Assembly: GCF_000429225.1 (NCBI RefSeq)
Contig: NZ_KE386867.1
Coordinates: 16,458 to 65,160, forward strand
Source of the DNA: Actinomyces dentalis DSM 19115
Lineage (GTDB): Bacteria > Actinomycetota > Actinomycetes > Actinomycetales > Actinomycetaceae
DNA length: 48,703 nt
Reading direction: 5' to 3'
The notes under the pieces were generated by a model. That model was given only the letters and a program-made list of their open reading frames with translations. It ran no database searches and was not told where the DNA came from. The translations under genes were made by a program, and so were the position numbers. This document shows positions 28,294-37,379 of this stretch, piece after piece; the stretch's first letter is position 1; every line of letters begins with the position of its first letter.

Positions 28294-29010
28294 ATGCGCC
28301 TCATCGCCCACCGGCTGGGCAAGACCTATCGGCAGGCGGACGGCCCGGTCGTCCGCGGAATCGACCTGGAGGTGCCCGACGGCGCCTTCCTGGCCCTCAT
28401 GGGGCGCTCCGGCTCGGGCAAGTCGACCCTGCTGGGCATGCTCGCCGGCACCGTGCGCCCCACCGCCGGCACCGTCTCCTACGACGGCGCCGACCTGTGG
28501 GCGCTGAGCGACTCCCGGCGCTCCCGGCTGCGCGCCGCCCGGACGGCCACCGTCTTCCAGGACTACAACCTCTTGGAGGAGCTGAGCGCGGCGGAGAACA
28601 TCCGCCTGGGCGCGAAGCTGGCCCGCCGCCCGCTCACGCGCGACGAGGCCGACGCGGCGCTGGAGCGGGTCGGGCTGGCGGGGCTGGGGCCCAAGCGGCC
28701 CGACGAGCTGTCGGGCGGGCAGCGCCAGCGCGTGGCCATCGCCCGGGCGCTGGCCTCCTCCCCCGGGGTCGTCTTCGCCGACGAGCCCACCGGGGCCCTG
28801 GACGAGCGCTCCGGCGCCGTCGTCATCGAGCTGCTCGCCCGCGCGGCCCGGGCGGGCACGAGCGTGCTCATGGTGACCCACGACCCGGCCGTGGCCGCCG
28901 CCGCCCAGGAGGTCCTCGTCCTGCGCGACGGCGTCATCGAGGAGCGCCTGAGCCGCCCCACCGCCGCCCGGATCTCGCACCTGACCGCGCGCGGGGGTGA
29001 GCGGGCATGA
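28294..29010 (+). CDS. ABC transporter ATP-binding protein (module 2, MacB/LolD-like)
   Basis: A 238-residue ATPase of the MacB/BceA type: Walker A GRSGSGKST with Lys43, Q-loop VFQDYNLLEELSAAENI, signature ELSGGQRQRVAIARAL, Walker B VVFADEPTGALD, switch VTHDP. The DEPTGALD and FQDYNLL forms are typical of ATPases that work with FtsX-type permeases in antimicrobial-peptide resistance. ATG 28294 has CAGGAGAA 7 bases upstream. The stop overlaps the permease start by ATGA. Confidence 0.92.
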   Translation: MRLIAHRLGKTYRQADGPVVRGIDLEVPDGAFLALMGRSGSGKSTLLGMLAGTVRPTAGTVSYDGADLWALSDSRRSRLRAARTATVFQDYNLLEELSAAENIRLGAKLARRPLTRDEADAALERVGLAGLGPKRPDELSGGQRQRVAIARALASSPGVVFADEPTGALDERSGAVVIELLARAARAGTSVLMVTHDPAVAAAAQEVLVLRDGVIEERLSRPTAARISHLTARGGERA

Positions 29011-30866
29011 TCGCGCGCCTGGTCCTGACCGGTCACCGGCGCCTCCTCGCCGCCCACCTGCTCGCCCTGTCCCTGCTGGGCGCGGTCCTGGGCGGGATGC
29101 TCGGCACGCTCGTGCGGGCGCGCGACGCCGCGGCCGCCCTGCGCTCGGCGCCCCTGATGACCACGCACCTGCTGTCGCGCATCTCCCAGCTCGGGGGCCT
29201 GATCAACTTCACGACCATGGTCGTCGTCATCGCCGGCGTCGTCGCCCTCATGCTCAGCGGGACGATCGCCTCCTTCACCGTGGAGGGCTTCGCCGCCGCC
29301 TCGCGCTCCCTGCGCCTCCTGGGGGCCTCGCGCCGCCGGGTGCGGGCCGGCCTGGTGGCGGGCGTCCTGCCCGCGGCCGCGCCCGCCCTGGTGGCGGCCG
29401 TGGTCCTGGCCCCGCTCGTGTCCGCCGTCTTCCGCATGATCCTGACCGTCGGCGGCCTGGACACCCGCGACCTGACCGTCTCCCCCGAGCCCGCCGCGAC
29501 CGCGGGCGCGTGGGCCGCGCTCGTGGTCCTCGACGTCCTGGCGCTGTGGTGGCGGGGCCGGGGCCTGGCCGGCATCGACGCCGATGCGCCCGCCCCGCGG
29601 CCCTCACCCCGCACGGCCGTGCGGCGCCGCGCGTGCGCGTGGGGGCGCCCGCTGGCGGGCGCGGCGGGCGGCGCGGTCCTGGTCCGGCTCCTGCGGGAGC
29701 CGATGAGCGTCGACAGGGCCAACGCCGTCCCCCTGGGCTCGGCCCTCGCGGCCGTCGTGCTCCTGTGGGCCCTGTCGCCCCTGCTGGTGCGGGCGGTCGG
29801 GGCGCTGGTCAAACGGGCCGGGGCCATCGGCCTGGCGACCGGCGGCCTGCTCGTCGCCCACCGCGGGCGCGTGTGCTCCCTGGCCCTGGTGGGGTCGCTG
29901 CTCACGACCCTGGGGACCACCTCCTACCTGCTGGCGGCGGCGTCGAGCACGGTCGTCCAGTGGGAGGCGGCCCGGACGCTGCGGGCCAGCGCCTGGACCG
30001 CCTCCCCGGTCCCCCGGGACGAGGCCGCGGCGGCCGCCGGCGCGGGCGTGCTCATCAGCCCGTTCGACGCCGACTCCGGGTGGGTGCTGGAGGCCGAGCC
30101 GGCCTCCACCGCGCTGCTGCGGCGCATCGACCCGGCCGCCATGGGGGCCATGGTCGTCGAGGGCCAGGTGGTCGCGGGCTCCCTGGGGGACGTGACGGGC
30201 ACCGCCGTCGCCGCCGACGCGGACGGCCACGAGCTCGGCGAGCGCCTGTTCATGCACGACGACGCCGGCAACCGGATCGCCCTGACCGTCGTCGCGCTCG
30301 TGAACCCCCTGTCCGCCCTGGCCGGCGCACTCGTCGTCGACGACTCGACCTTCCCCGTCGCCGACCCGCGGGCCGTGGTCCACCGCGCCTGCGCCCTGGC
30401 GCCGGGGGGCATTGACGCGGTGCGCCGGGCCGCGCCCTCGGCCGAGTGGATGACGCAGGAGGAGCAGCTGTCCCGGATCACGGCGCACGAGGCCACGGCC
30501 AAGGCGCTCACGGTGGCCTCCATGGTCGGCCCCGTCGCCGCCGTCGTCCTGCTCGTGCTGGTGCGCGGGGCGGCCGGGCTGGCCGACGACCTGCGCGTGC
30601 AGGTGGGGCGCCTGCGGCGGCTGGGGATGAGTCGGGCCGCGGTCGCCGGGGCGCTTGTCGGGGTGGGGCTGACGACGGCGCTGGTGATGGTCGTCATCTC
30701 CGGCCTGTCCGTCCTGCCGCCGCTGATCGAGCTGCGCGGGCTGCTGGAGGGCTTCGGCGTGGACTACCCGCTGACCCCGCCCGGGGGGATGATCGCCGGG
30801 CTGTGGGCGGCCGGCGGAGCGTGCGCCGTGGCGGGGCTGCTGCGCGCCCTGCGCGAACGGCGGTGA
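29007..30866 (+). CDS. FtsX-type ABC transporter permease (module 2)
   Basis: A 619-residue permease with two membrane halves. N-terminal helix LLAAHLLALSLLGAVLGGML, then TTMVVVIAGVVALMLSGTI, a coupling-helix-like SRSLRLLGASRRRVRAGL, and LVAAVVLAPLVSAVF. The middle contains ALAAVVLLWALSPLLV and a large extracellular domain (about residues 315-500). The C-terminal half has VGPVAAVVLLVLVRGA, QVGRLRRLGMSRAAVAGALVGVG and GMIAGLWAAGGACAVAGLL. Repeating LRRLGxSRxxV motifs in both halves are the FtsX/MacB coupling segments. Function is probably export or removal of an antimicrobial peptide controlled by the module 2 kinase. Confidence 0.85.
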   Translation: MIARLVLTGHRRLLAAHLLALSLLGAVLGGMLGTLVRARDAAAALRSAPLMTTHLLSRISQLGGLINFTTMVVVIAGVVALMLSGTIASFTVEGFAAASRSLRLLGASRRRVRAGLVAGVLPAAAPALVAAVVLAPLVSAVFRMILTVGGLDTRDLTVSPEPAATAGAWAALVVLDVLALWWRGRGLAGIDADAPAPRPSPRTAVRRRACAWGRPLAGAAGGAVLVRLLREPMSVDRANAVPLGSALAAVVLLWALSPLLVRAVGALVKRAGAIGLATGGLLVAHRGRVCSLALVGSLLTTLGTTSYLLAAASSTVVQWEAARTLRASAWTASPVPRDEAAAAAGAGVLISPFDADSGWVLEAEPASTALLRRIDPAAMGAMVVEGQVVAGSLGDVTGTAVAADADGHELGERLFMHDDAGNRIALTVVALVNPLSALAGALVVDDSTFPVADPRAVVHRACALAPGGIDAVRRAAPSAEWMTQEEQLSRITAHEATAKALTVASMVGPVAAVVLLVLVRGAAGLADDLRVQVGRLRRLGMSRAAVAGALVGVGLTTALVMVVISGLSVLPPLIELRGLLEGFGVDYPLTPPGGMIAGLWAAGGACAVAGLLRALRERR

Positions 30867-30907
30867 GCGCGGCGGCCCCGCCGCCGGGCGCGGGCCGCGA
30901 AGGCCGC

Positions 30908-30913
30908 TAGGCT
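30908..30913 (+). promoter_or_regulatory. -10 box for a leaderless pemK-like mRNA
   Basis: TAGGCT lies exactly 6 bases before the ATG at 30920, the spacing expected if transcription begins at the start codon. No convincing -35 box is seen. Confidence 0.5.
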
Positions 30914-30919
30914 CGGGCC

Positions 30920-31441
30920 ATGGTCCCGCCGCCCGCCGACGCCCCGCACCCGCACCCGCCCCGCGCCCATGGCCGAGGGGCCCCTCACGGGCGCGACCCG
31001 GTCGGCGCGGCGCCCCGCGGAGCGCGGGGCGTCGAGGTCTACGACGTCGCGGCCCGGGGCCTGCCCCGCTTCGACTACCGCCCCGACCCCGACGGCGAGG
31101 CCGACCCCGGCGAGGTCGTGTGGACGTGGGTGCCCTACGAGGAGGACGCCGCACAGGGCAAGGACCGCCCCGTCCTCGTGCTGGCCCGGGCCGGCGGCCG
31201 GTTCGTCGTCGCCCAGCTCACCAGCAAGGACCACGACCGCGACGCCGCCCAGGAGGCCCGGTGGGGCCGCCACTGGCACGACGTGGGCACCGGGGCCTGG
31301 GATCCGCAGGGCCGCCCCAGTGAGATGCGCCTGGACCGTCTGCTGCTCGTCGACCCCGCCGCGGTGCGGCGCGAGGGCGCGACGCTCAGCCGCACCGTCT
31401 TCGAGCAGGCCACCCGGGCCCTGCGGCGGCACTGGGGCTGA
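30920..31441 (+). CDS. PemK/MazF-like protein of the actinobacterial type
   Basis: A 173-residue protein. The first 38 residues are Pro/His/Gly-rich. The core from VYDVAARGLPRFDYRPDPDG through DPGEVVWTWVPYEEDAAQGKDRPVLVLARAGGRFVVAQLTSKDHD matches the PemK-like family, whose toxin members are mRNA interferases; GKDRPVLV corresponds to the conserved KxRPxxV toxin motif. No antitoxin gene is adjacent: upstream is the FtsX-type permease and downstream a membrane protein. It may therefore be an orphan or a non-toxic family member. ATG 30920 has no ribosome binding site and follows TAGGCT by 6 bases. Confidence 0.78.
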   Translation: MVPPPADAPHPHPPRAHGRGAPHGRDPVGAAPRGARGVEVYDVAARGLPRFDYRPDPDGEADPGEVVWTWVPYEEDAAQGKDRPVLVLARAGGRFVVAQLTSKDHDRDAAQEARWGRHWHDVGTGAWDPQGRPSEMRLDRLLLVDPAAVRREGATLSRTVFEQATRALRRHWG

Positions 31442-31497
31442 GAACCGCACTGCGGTCCGCAGCCCTCCGCCGCCCAGGATCGATCCCCTTCACGCGC

Positions 31498-33486
31498 ATG
31501 AACCTCGTCACTCGCACCACCTGGGCCCTCCTCCTGGCCCTGACGCTCGCGGTCGTTCTCCTCGTCCCCCGGGATCTGGACTACGTCTTCCCGGCTGAGA
31601 GCACCGCCCGGGTCATCATCACCGAGACGGGCGTCAGCCCCGAGGAGCTGCTGTCACTGGCCGAGCGGCACGGCGTCGAGGCCGTGCAGTTGCGCATGAC
31701 CACGGACGCCATGGGGCAGACCGGGGAGCCGCTCGCCACGAATGTCATCGAGGTGCTCGGACACGACCCGGACGACTACATCCGTCCACCGCTGACACCC
31801 GTGTTCTCCGAGGCGCCCATCGTGTACGCGGGCAGCCCCGCTCAGGACCCGGCGCTGGGCGCGTGGAACGTCATCGGCGGCGAGGAGCGTGTCCGTCACT
31901 TCCTCGACGCGGCGCGGGCGCAGTGGGGCGACGCGATCTGGAAGTCGGACGCGCTGGTCCCGGGAACCGCGACGCAGGCGATGCGGCAATCCGCCCTCGG
32001 CCGCGCGCTGCTTCTCGCGCTGCTCACCCACACGGTCGTCACGGCGTCGGCCGTGCTCGCACGCCCCGCGCCGTTCCGCCACAGTCTCCTGTCGGGGCGC
32101 TCGCGCGCCCGCCTGCTCATCCGCCTGCTGAGGCTGGGGCTCGTGTCGGTCAGCACCTGGATCCTCGCCCCCCTGGGCGCACTCGGGCTCATCATGGCCT
32201 ACGACGTCCACGCCGGCGCCCTGCTCAGCGTCCACCGCCTCATGGCGGAGCTCATCGTCGTCGCCGCGCTCGCCGCCCTCACCACCACCGTCATCGGCAC
32301 GGCCCTCGGGTGGGCGGTGCTCGCGCGCACCGGCCGAGGGCGCGCCGTCGGCTCGCCGGCGCTCGCTCCACGGGTGCGGATGGCGCCGGGCGCACTCGTG
32401 TGCGGCGCGGCCCTGGCCATGACCTGGTCCTTCGCCTCCTCCAGCGACGCGGTCGTCACCGACATCCTCCAGGACCAGGCCCTGCGGCACCAGGCACAGG
32501 CGCAGGACTCGCTGCCCGCCTCCTACTCGCTGAGCATCCGCACCGCCTCGGAGTCCGCTTACGACAGCCTCATGCCCCGCATCGACTCCTTCATCAAGGA
32601 CGAGGAGGCCACCGGCTCGCTCGTGCTCGCCTGGGCCGTCCCCGACGACACGACCCCGGACGCCGGCGGCACCCCGACCCTGTACCTCAACAACACCGCC
32701 GCCTCCCACTACGGCCTGGAGACCGTCGGTCCCACCGAGGTCGCGCTCTACCGGCGTCAGGGCGGCGCCGAGGACGACGCGGCCCTCACGGCACGGCTCA
32801 GCCGGGACGCCGCCCTTGAGGCCCGGCTCGGCGGCGGCGCGGCCGCACCCGCCATCACCGTCCACGACCTGGCGCAGGCCGCCCGGCACCTGCCCCAGTC
32901 GCTGCCCGCCATCAGCTTCTTCCTCAGCGGCACCGGGGCGAGCACGAGCGACTGCCTCATCGTCGTCGTGCCCGACGGCTACCTCGCGCCCACGAGCTAC
33001 CTGTCCGCGCTGTCGCAGGGCGCCGTCCTCGTCACCGCCACCACCCAGGAGGAGCTGCTGGCGGACCTCAGCGCCCACCGTCTCGCCGGTCTCGTCGGGC
33101 GGATCGACGCCGTCGGAGGCGGCCGCACCGCCACCATCGGTCAGAGCACGCAGCGGCTCGTCCTCGACGCCCTGGTCCTGATGGCCTCCGGCGCGGCCGC
33201 GGTCGTGAGCACGAGCGTCGCCACGAGGTCCTGGGTCCAGGCGCACCGGCGGCAGCAGCAGATCGGGCGCCTCCTCGGCGGGCGCACAGGCCTCACGGTC
33301 CATCTCGTGCCGCTCCTCCTTCTCCTCGCCGAGCTCGCCGCCCTGGCCGCGCACTCGCTGCTCGCCCCGGCTTCTCCCGTCGTCGTCGCCCATGCCGCGT
33401 GCGCCGCCGCGCTCATCGGCGCCGCCGCCGTCGGGCACCGGCGGGCATCCGCCGACCACAACCGGATGAGGGCGCACCATGGCTGA
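31498..33486 (+). CDS. bacteriocin-associated integral membrane protein (lactococcin 972-type exporter permease)
   Basis: A 662-residue membrane protein: an N-terminal helix (WALLLALTLAVVLLVP), an extracellular domain (about 30-160), helices around ALLLALLTHTVVTASAVL, LVSVSTWILAPLGALGLIMAY and LIVVAALAALTTTVIGTAL, MAPGALVCGAALAMTWSF, a second large extracellular domain (about 325-545), and three C-terminal helices (LVLMASGAAAVVSTSV, VHLVPLLLLLAELAALAAHSLL, VVVAHAACAAALIGAA). Length, topology and the partner ATPase gene resemble the membrane/immunity proteins of lactococcin 972-like bacteriocin clusters. I see no bacteriocin precursor gene next to it. The start ATG 31498 has only a weak ribosome binding site. 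It overlaps the ATPase gene by 8 bases. Confidence 0.65.
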   Translation: MNLVTRTTWALLLALTLAVVLLVPRDLDYVFPAESTARVIITETGVSPEELLSLAERHGVEAVQLRMTTDAMGQTGEPLATNVIEVLGHDPDDYIRPPLTPVFSEAPIVYAGSPAQDPALGAWNVIGGEERVRHFLDAARAQWGDAIWKSDALVPGTATQAMRQSALGRALLLALLTHTVVTASAVLARPAPFRHSLLSGRSRARLLIRLLRLGLVSVSTWILAPLGALGLIMAYDVHAGALLSVHRLMAELIVVAALAALTTTVIGTALGWAVLARTGRGRAVGSPALAPRVRMAPGALVCGAALAMTWSFASSSDAVVTDILQDQALRHQAQAQDSLPASYSLSIRTASESAYDSLMPRIDSFIKDEEATGSLVLAWAVPDDTTPDAGGTPTLYLNNTAASHYGLETVGPTEVALYRRQGGAEDDAALTARLSRDAALEARLGGGAAAPAITVHDLAQAARHLPQSLPAISFFLSGTGASTSDCLIVVVPDGYLAPTSYLSALSQGAVLVTATTQEELLADLSAHRLAGLVGRIDAVGGGRTATIGQSTQRLVLDALVLMASGAAAVVSTSVATRSWVQAHRRQQQIGRLLGGRTGLTVHLVPLLLLLAELAALAAHSLLAPASPVVVAHAACAAALIGAAAVGHRRASADHNRMRAHHG

Positions 33487-34138
33487 TCTGCTCACCGTCA
33501 CAGGACTGACCATCGTGCGCGGGGGGCGCGCCCTCGTCCAGGACCTCGACCTCTCGCTCACCCGGGGCGCGGTCACCGCCCTGACCGGCCCCAACGGCTC
33601 CGGCAAGTCGACGACGGCGTGGTGCCTGAGCCTCCACGACCGCGACTGCACCGGCGAGATCGCCTTCGAGGGCGTGAGCGCCGCAGGCATGAGCCCCCGG
33701 TCCGTGCGGGCCCTGCACCGGCGCACGATCGCCCTGCAGCCCCAGCACCTCCTGCTCGAGGACTCCTGGAGCGTCGCCCGCAACCTGCGGCACGCGGCCT
33801 GGTCCCTCGCACTGCCATGGCGCCGGCGCTCCGACCTCGTGTCGGAGGTCATGGCCCGCACCGCCGTGGAGGGCCTCGCGCGCAGGCGCGTCGACTCCCT
33901 CAGCGGGGGCGAGCGCATGAGGGTCGCCCTCGCACGCACGCGGCTCATGCGCGAGCCCGGGCTCGTCGTCCTCGACGAGCCCACGGCGGGCGGTGACGAG
34001 GACCTCAGCGCCCTGGTCACCGGCATGCTGGACGAGTGGGTGGGGTCCGCAGCGGGCGTCCTCGTCGTCACCCACGACCAGCGGCTCGTCGAACGGGCCG
34101 AGCACGTGATCAGGCTCGGTGACGAGCCCGCCGCATGA
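33479..34138 (+). CDS. ABC transporter ATP-binding protein, bacteriocin-export type
   Basis: A 219-residue ATPase: Walker A GPNGSGKST with Lys43, Q-loop ALQPQHLLLEDSWSVARNL, signature SLSGGERMRVALARTRL, Walker B LVVLDEPTAGGDED, switch VTHDQRLV. The short length and the coupling to a roughly 660-residue permease by an 8-base overlap match the lactococcin 972-group exporter ATPases. The operon probably exports or protects against a peptide; the regulator is not visible in the window. Confidence 0.88.
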   Translation: MADLLTVTGLTIVRGGRALVQDLDLSLTRGAVTALTGPNGSGKSTTAWCLSLHDRDCTGEIAFEGVSAAGMSPRSVRALHRRTIALQPQHLLLEDSWSVARNLRHAAWSLALPWRRRSDLVSEVMARTAVEGLARRRVDSLSGGERMRVALARTRLMREPGLVVLDEPTAGGDEDLSALVTGMLDEWVGSAAGVLVVTHDQRLVERAEHVIRLGDEPAA

Positions 34139-34364
34139 CGCGCGCCCGGACCGAGGGTGTTGACGCACCTCACGTCCTGGACCCCGCACCGGTCCGGGCC
34201 GGGCCTCCCGCCGCCTGGTAGAGTCGCCGCCTGGACCTCTGGCCGGTCGGCCGCGGGTCCGGCGACCGGGTCCACCGGGTGCTTCCGCCACCCTCCTGGC
34301 CCGTGTGCGCGAACCCTCCTCCCGGCCAATCGACCGCACTCGAATCAAGAAAGCTCCTCTCACA

Positions 34365-34625
34365 GTGGCGAATATCAAGTCTCAGATCAAGCGCATCAAG
34401 ACCAACGAGAAGGCCCGCCTGCGCAACCAGTCCGTCAAGTCCGAGCTCAAGACCTACGTGCGCCGCGTGCGCGAGGCCATCGAGGCCGGTGACAAGGCCG
34501 CCGCCGAGGAGGGGCTGAAGAAGGCCTGCCGCAAGCTCGACAAGGCCGCCTCCAAGGGCATCATCCACAAGAACCAGGCCGCCAACCGCAAGTCCAAGCT
34601 CGCCAGGCGCGTCGCCGCGCTCTGA
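34365..34625 (+). CDS. rpsT: 30S ribosomal protein S20
   Basis: An 86-residue basic protein beginning (M)[20 protein letters not shown] and ending [19 protein letters not shown], full-length S20, which binds 16S rRNA during early 30S assembly. Start is GTG 34365; the stretch AAGAAAG about 13 bases upstream is the only ribosome-binding-like sequence. A TAGAGT hexamer at 34219-34224 could be the -10 box, leaving a leader of about 135 bases. It has its own terminator and the usual opposite orientation to holA, but lepA, its normal neighbour, is absent. Confidence 0.97.
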   Translation: MANIKSQIKRIKTNEKARLRNQSVKSELKTYVRRVREAIEAGDKAAAEEGLKKACRKLDKAASKGIIHKNQAANRKSKLARRVAAL

Positions 34626-34645
34626 GAGCGGGCCGTCTCCCCATC

Positions 34646-34670
34646 GGGGCGCCTCTTCGCGAGGCGCCCC
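34646..34670 (+). terminator. rpsT terminator hairpin
   Basis: Perfect 10-bp stem ggggcgcctc (34646-34655) / gaggcgcccc (34661-34670) with a TTCGC loop, 20 bases after the rpsT stop. No T-run follows, which is common in high-GC actinobacteria. Confidence 0.8.
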
Positions 34671-34790
34671 CATTCGTGCGCTCCCGGGCCGTGCGAACCG
34701 GCCCCGGCGGCCGCCGCAAGGCGCTGCGGTGCGCGGACCGGACCGACGGCGCGTCGCCGTGCGCAGCGGGCGCCCGCCCCGTCCGCGCGC

Positions 34791-34796
34791 TAGGCT
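34791..34796 (+). promoter_or_regulatory. -10 box of the DUF1846 gene
   Basis: TAGGCT, the same hexamer as at the trp, pemK-like, HIT and leuS promoters, lies 47 bases before the GTG start. The mRNA here has a normal leader with a strong ribosome binding site. Confidence 0.5.
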
Positions 34797-34843
34797 GTGC
34801 CGGGCCGCCCCGAGCCCGCCCGTTCGCACATAAGGAGAGGTTC

Positions 34844-36331
34844 GTGCGCATTGGATTCGATCGTGACAAGTACCTGCGCATGCAGTCCGAGCGGATCGCC
34901 CAGCGCCGCACACAGTTCGGCGGCACGCTCTACCTGGAGTTCGGCGGCAAGCTCGTCGACGACATGCACGCCTCCCGGGTCCTCCCCGGCTTCACCCCCG
35001 ACAACAAGATCGTCATGCTGGCCTCCCTGGCGAGCGAGGTCGAGATCGTCGTGGCCGTCTCCGCCCGGGACCTGGCCCGCAACAAGGTCCGCGCCGACCT
35101 GGGCACCGGCTACGAGGACGAGGTGCTGCGGCACATCGACGCCTTCCGCGACTACGGGCTGTACGTGAGCAGCGTCGTCATCACCCGCTGGACCGACGAC
35201 AACCCGCGGGCCCGGGCCTTCAAGCACAAGCTCGAGCGCCTGGGCATCAGGGTCTACCGCCACTTCCCGATCCCCGGCTACCCCGGCGACGTCGCCCGCG
35301 TCGTCTCCCCGGAGGGCTACGGGCGCAACGAGTACATCGAGACCACCCGGGACCTGGTCGTCGTCACCGCCCCGGGGCCGGGCAGCGGCAAGATGGCCAC
35401 CTGCCTGTCGCAGATGTACCACGACCACGCCCGCGGGCGCGCCTGCGGCTACGCCAAGTTCGAGACCTTCCCCATCTGGAACCTGCCCCTGGACCACCCG
35501 GTCAATATCGCCTACGAGGCCGCCACGGCCGACCTCGACGACGTCAATATGATCGACCCCTTCCACCTGGCCGCCCACGGGGTGCAGACCGTCAACTACA
35601 ACCGCGACGTCGAGGTCTTCCCGGTCCTGGCCCGCCTGTTCGAGGAGATCCTGGGCACCTCCCCCTACGCCTCGCCCACGGACATGGGCGTCAATATGGC
35701 CGGCTACTGCATCAGCGACGACGAGGTCTGCCGCGAGGCGAGCCGCCAGGAGGTCATCCGCCGCTACTACAAGGCGCTCGTGGTCGAGAAGCGCGATATG
35801 GCCGACCCGGTCCAGTCCGGGCGGATCGCCCTGCTCATGGCGCGCCTGGGCGTGGAGAAGGAGGACCGGCCGGTGGTGGGGCCCGCACTGGACCTGGCGG
35901 CCGCGACCGGGGCGCCCGCCTCCGCCATCGAGCTGCCCGACGGCACCATTGAGCTGGGCAAGACCTCCGCCCTGCTGGGCTGCTGCTCGGCGATGCTGCT
36001 CAACGCCCTCAAGCGCCTGGCGGGCATCGACAGGCACGTCGACCTGCTCGCCAAGGAGTCCATCGAGCCGATCCAGACCCTCAAGACCCGCCACCTGGGC
36101 AGCCGCAACCCGCGCCTGCACACCGACGAGGTCCTCATCGCCCTGGCGGTGTCCGCCTCCGCCGACGAGGCCGCCGCCCGGGCCCTGGCCCAGCTGGAGA
36201 ACCTGCGCGGCTGCGACGTGCATACCTCCACGATCCTGGGGTCCGTGGACGAGGGGATCTTCCGCGCCCTGGGCATCCAGGTGACCAACGAGCCCGTCTA
36301 CGCCACCAAGTCCCTGTACCGCAAGCGCTGA
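34844..36331 (+). CDS. DUF1846 domain-containing protein
   Basis: A 495-residue protein matching DUF1846 end to end. Segments include [94 protein letters not shown] and [14 protein letters not shown]. The family is about 500 aa, cytoplasmic and widespread in Firmicutes and Actinobacteria. The [16 protein letters not shown] segment resembles a phosphate-binding loop, but no enzyme activity is established that I know of. GTG 34844 has AAGGAGAGG 4 bases upstream. It lies between rpsT and holA, which are usually direct neighbours. Confidence 0.93.
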   Translation: MRIGFDRDKYLRMQSERIAQRRTQFGGTLYLEFGGKLVDDMHASRVLPGFTPDNKIVMLASLASEVEIVVAVSARDLARNKVRADLGTGYEDEVLRHIDAFRDYGLYVSSVVITRWTDDNPRARAFKHKLERLGIRVYRHFPIPGYPGDVARVVSPEGYGRNEYIETTRDLVVVTAPGPGSGKMATCLSQMYHDHARGRACGYAKFETFPIWNLPLDHPVNIAYEAATADLDDVNMIDPFHLAAHGVQTVNYNRDVEVFPVLARLFEEILGTSPYASPTDMGVNMAGYCISDDEVCREASRQEVIRRYYKALVVEKRDMADPVQSGRIALLMARLGVEKEDRPVVGPALDLAAATGAPASAIELPDGTIELGKTSALLGCCSAMLLNALKRLAGIDRHVDLLAKESIEPIQTLKTRHLGSRNPRLHTDEVLIALAVSASADEAAARALAQLENLRGCDVHTSTILGSVDEGIFRALGIQVTNEPVYATKSLYRKR

Positions 36332-36347
36332 GCGCCCCGGGACGGCT

Positions 36348-37379
36348 TCAGCGGCGGGGGGAGCGGCCTCGGCGCGCCCGGCAGATCGTCAGGACCGCGC
36401 GCTCCACGGCGTACACCGGGTCGCGGGCCTCGCCCTTGACCTCGGCGTCCGCCCTGGCCACTGCCACGATCGCGGCGGCCAGGGCGTCGTCGGACCAGCC
36501 GGACAGCTCGCGGCGGGCGCGGTCCACCTGCCAGGGGGCCATGCCCAGGTCCCCGGCGGTGATCCCGCCGCGCCCGGCCATGGCCGCCACCCGGGCGAGC
36601 TGGCGGATCTTCATGGCCAGGGCGGCCACGATCGGCACGGGCTCGGTGCCGGTGGCCAGGGCGTGGCGCAGCGCCGTGATGGCCCTGGCGACGTCGCCGG
36701 CCGCGGCGGCGTCGGCCACGGTGAAGCCCGTGGCCTCGAAACGGCCCGCGTAGTAGGTGTTGACGTCCTCGACGGTGATGGTGCCCCGCGTGTCGGCCAC
36801 GAGCTGGTCGACGGCGGACAGCAGCTCGCGCAGGTCGCTGCCCAGGGCGTCCACGAGGGCGCCGACGGCGTCGGACTCCATGCGGCGCCCGGCGCGGCGC
36901 ACATCGGCGGAGACCAGGGCCGCCTTGTCCCGGGGCGACTTGACGGGCGCAATGGTCACCACCGGGTAGGGGGAGGCGGCGATGGCGTCGAGGAGCTTCT
37001 TGCCGCGCCGGCCCCCGTTGTGGCGCAGGAGGACGACGACGTCGGACTCGGCGGCCCCGGTGTAGGCCAGCAGGTCCGTCAGGAGGGCGTCGTTCATCTG
37101 CTCCAGGGCGGGGACGAGGACGAGCCTGGGCTCGCCGAACAGGGAGGGCGAGACGAGGGCGTCGAGCCGGTGGGGCTCGTAGGAGGCGGCCTCGAGCGTG
37201 GCGACCCGGGTCTCCGGATCCCTGTGGCGGGCCAGGGCCACCAGGCGGGCGACGGCGCGGTCGGCGATGACCTCCTCGCCGGCGCGGATGAGGACGATCG
37301 GCGCGAGGGCGACCTCGTCCCAGGCGGGGCCCGCCGGGGCGGGGCGTGAGCCGCGGCGGGCGGATCGGGGCGGTGCCAT
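36348..37379 (-). CDS. holA: DNA polymerase III subunit delta
   Basis: A 343-residue AAA+-like clamp-loader subunit that opens the beta sliding clamp during replication. Seen: IVLIRAGEEVIADRAVARLV at the N-terminus, FGEPRLVLVPALEQMNDALL, DVVVLLRHNGGRRGKKLLDAI, SDLRELLSAVDQLVAD, ITVEDVNTYYAGRFEATGFTVADAAAAGD and the C-terminal collar helices. Start ATG 37379 lies inside the comEC reading frame. The recognisable domain begins near residue 26 (about 37304), also inside the overlap. CAGGCT lies 6 bases upstream of the ATG, a possible -10 box for a leaderless transcript. It is oriented opposite to rpsT, as in other actinobacteria. Confidence 0.9.
   Translation of the reverse strand: MAPPRSARRGSRPAPAGPAWDEVALAPIVLIRAGEEVIADRAVARLVALARHRDPETRVATLEAASYEPHRLDALVSPSLFGEPRLVLVPALEQMNDALLTDLLAYTGAAESDVVVLLRHNGGRRGKKLLDAIAASPYPVVTIAPVKSPRDKAALVSADVRRAGRRMESDAVGALVDALGSDLRELLSAVDQLVADTRGTITVEDVNTYYAGRFEATGFTVADAAAAGDVARAITALRHALATGTEPVPIVAALAMKIRQLARVAAMAGRGGITAGDLGMAPWQVDRARRELSGWSDDALAAAIVAVARADAEVKGEARDPVYAVERAVLTICRARRGRSPRR

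Noticed and set aside
31442-31497. Bacteriocin precursor in front of the lactococcin-type permease
   Set aside because: Only 56 bases are available and no signal-peptide-like frame is present.
34676-34843. N-terminal extension of the DUF1846 protein
   Set aside because: The sequence is Arg/Gly-rich and overlaps the promoter; GTG 34844 has AAGGAGAGG and begins exactly at the family start.
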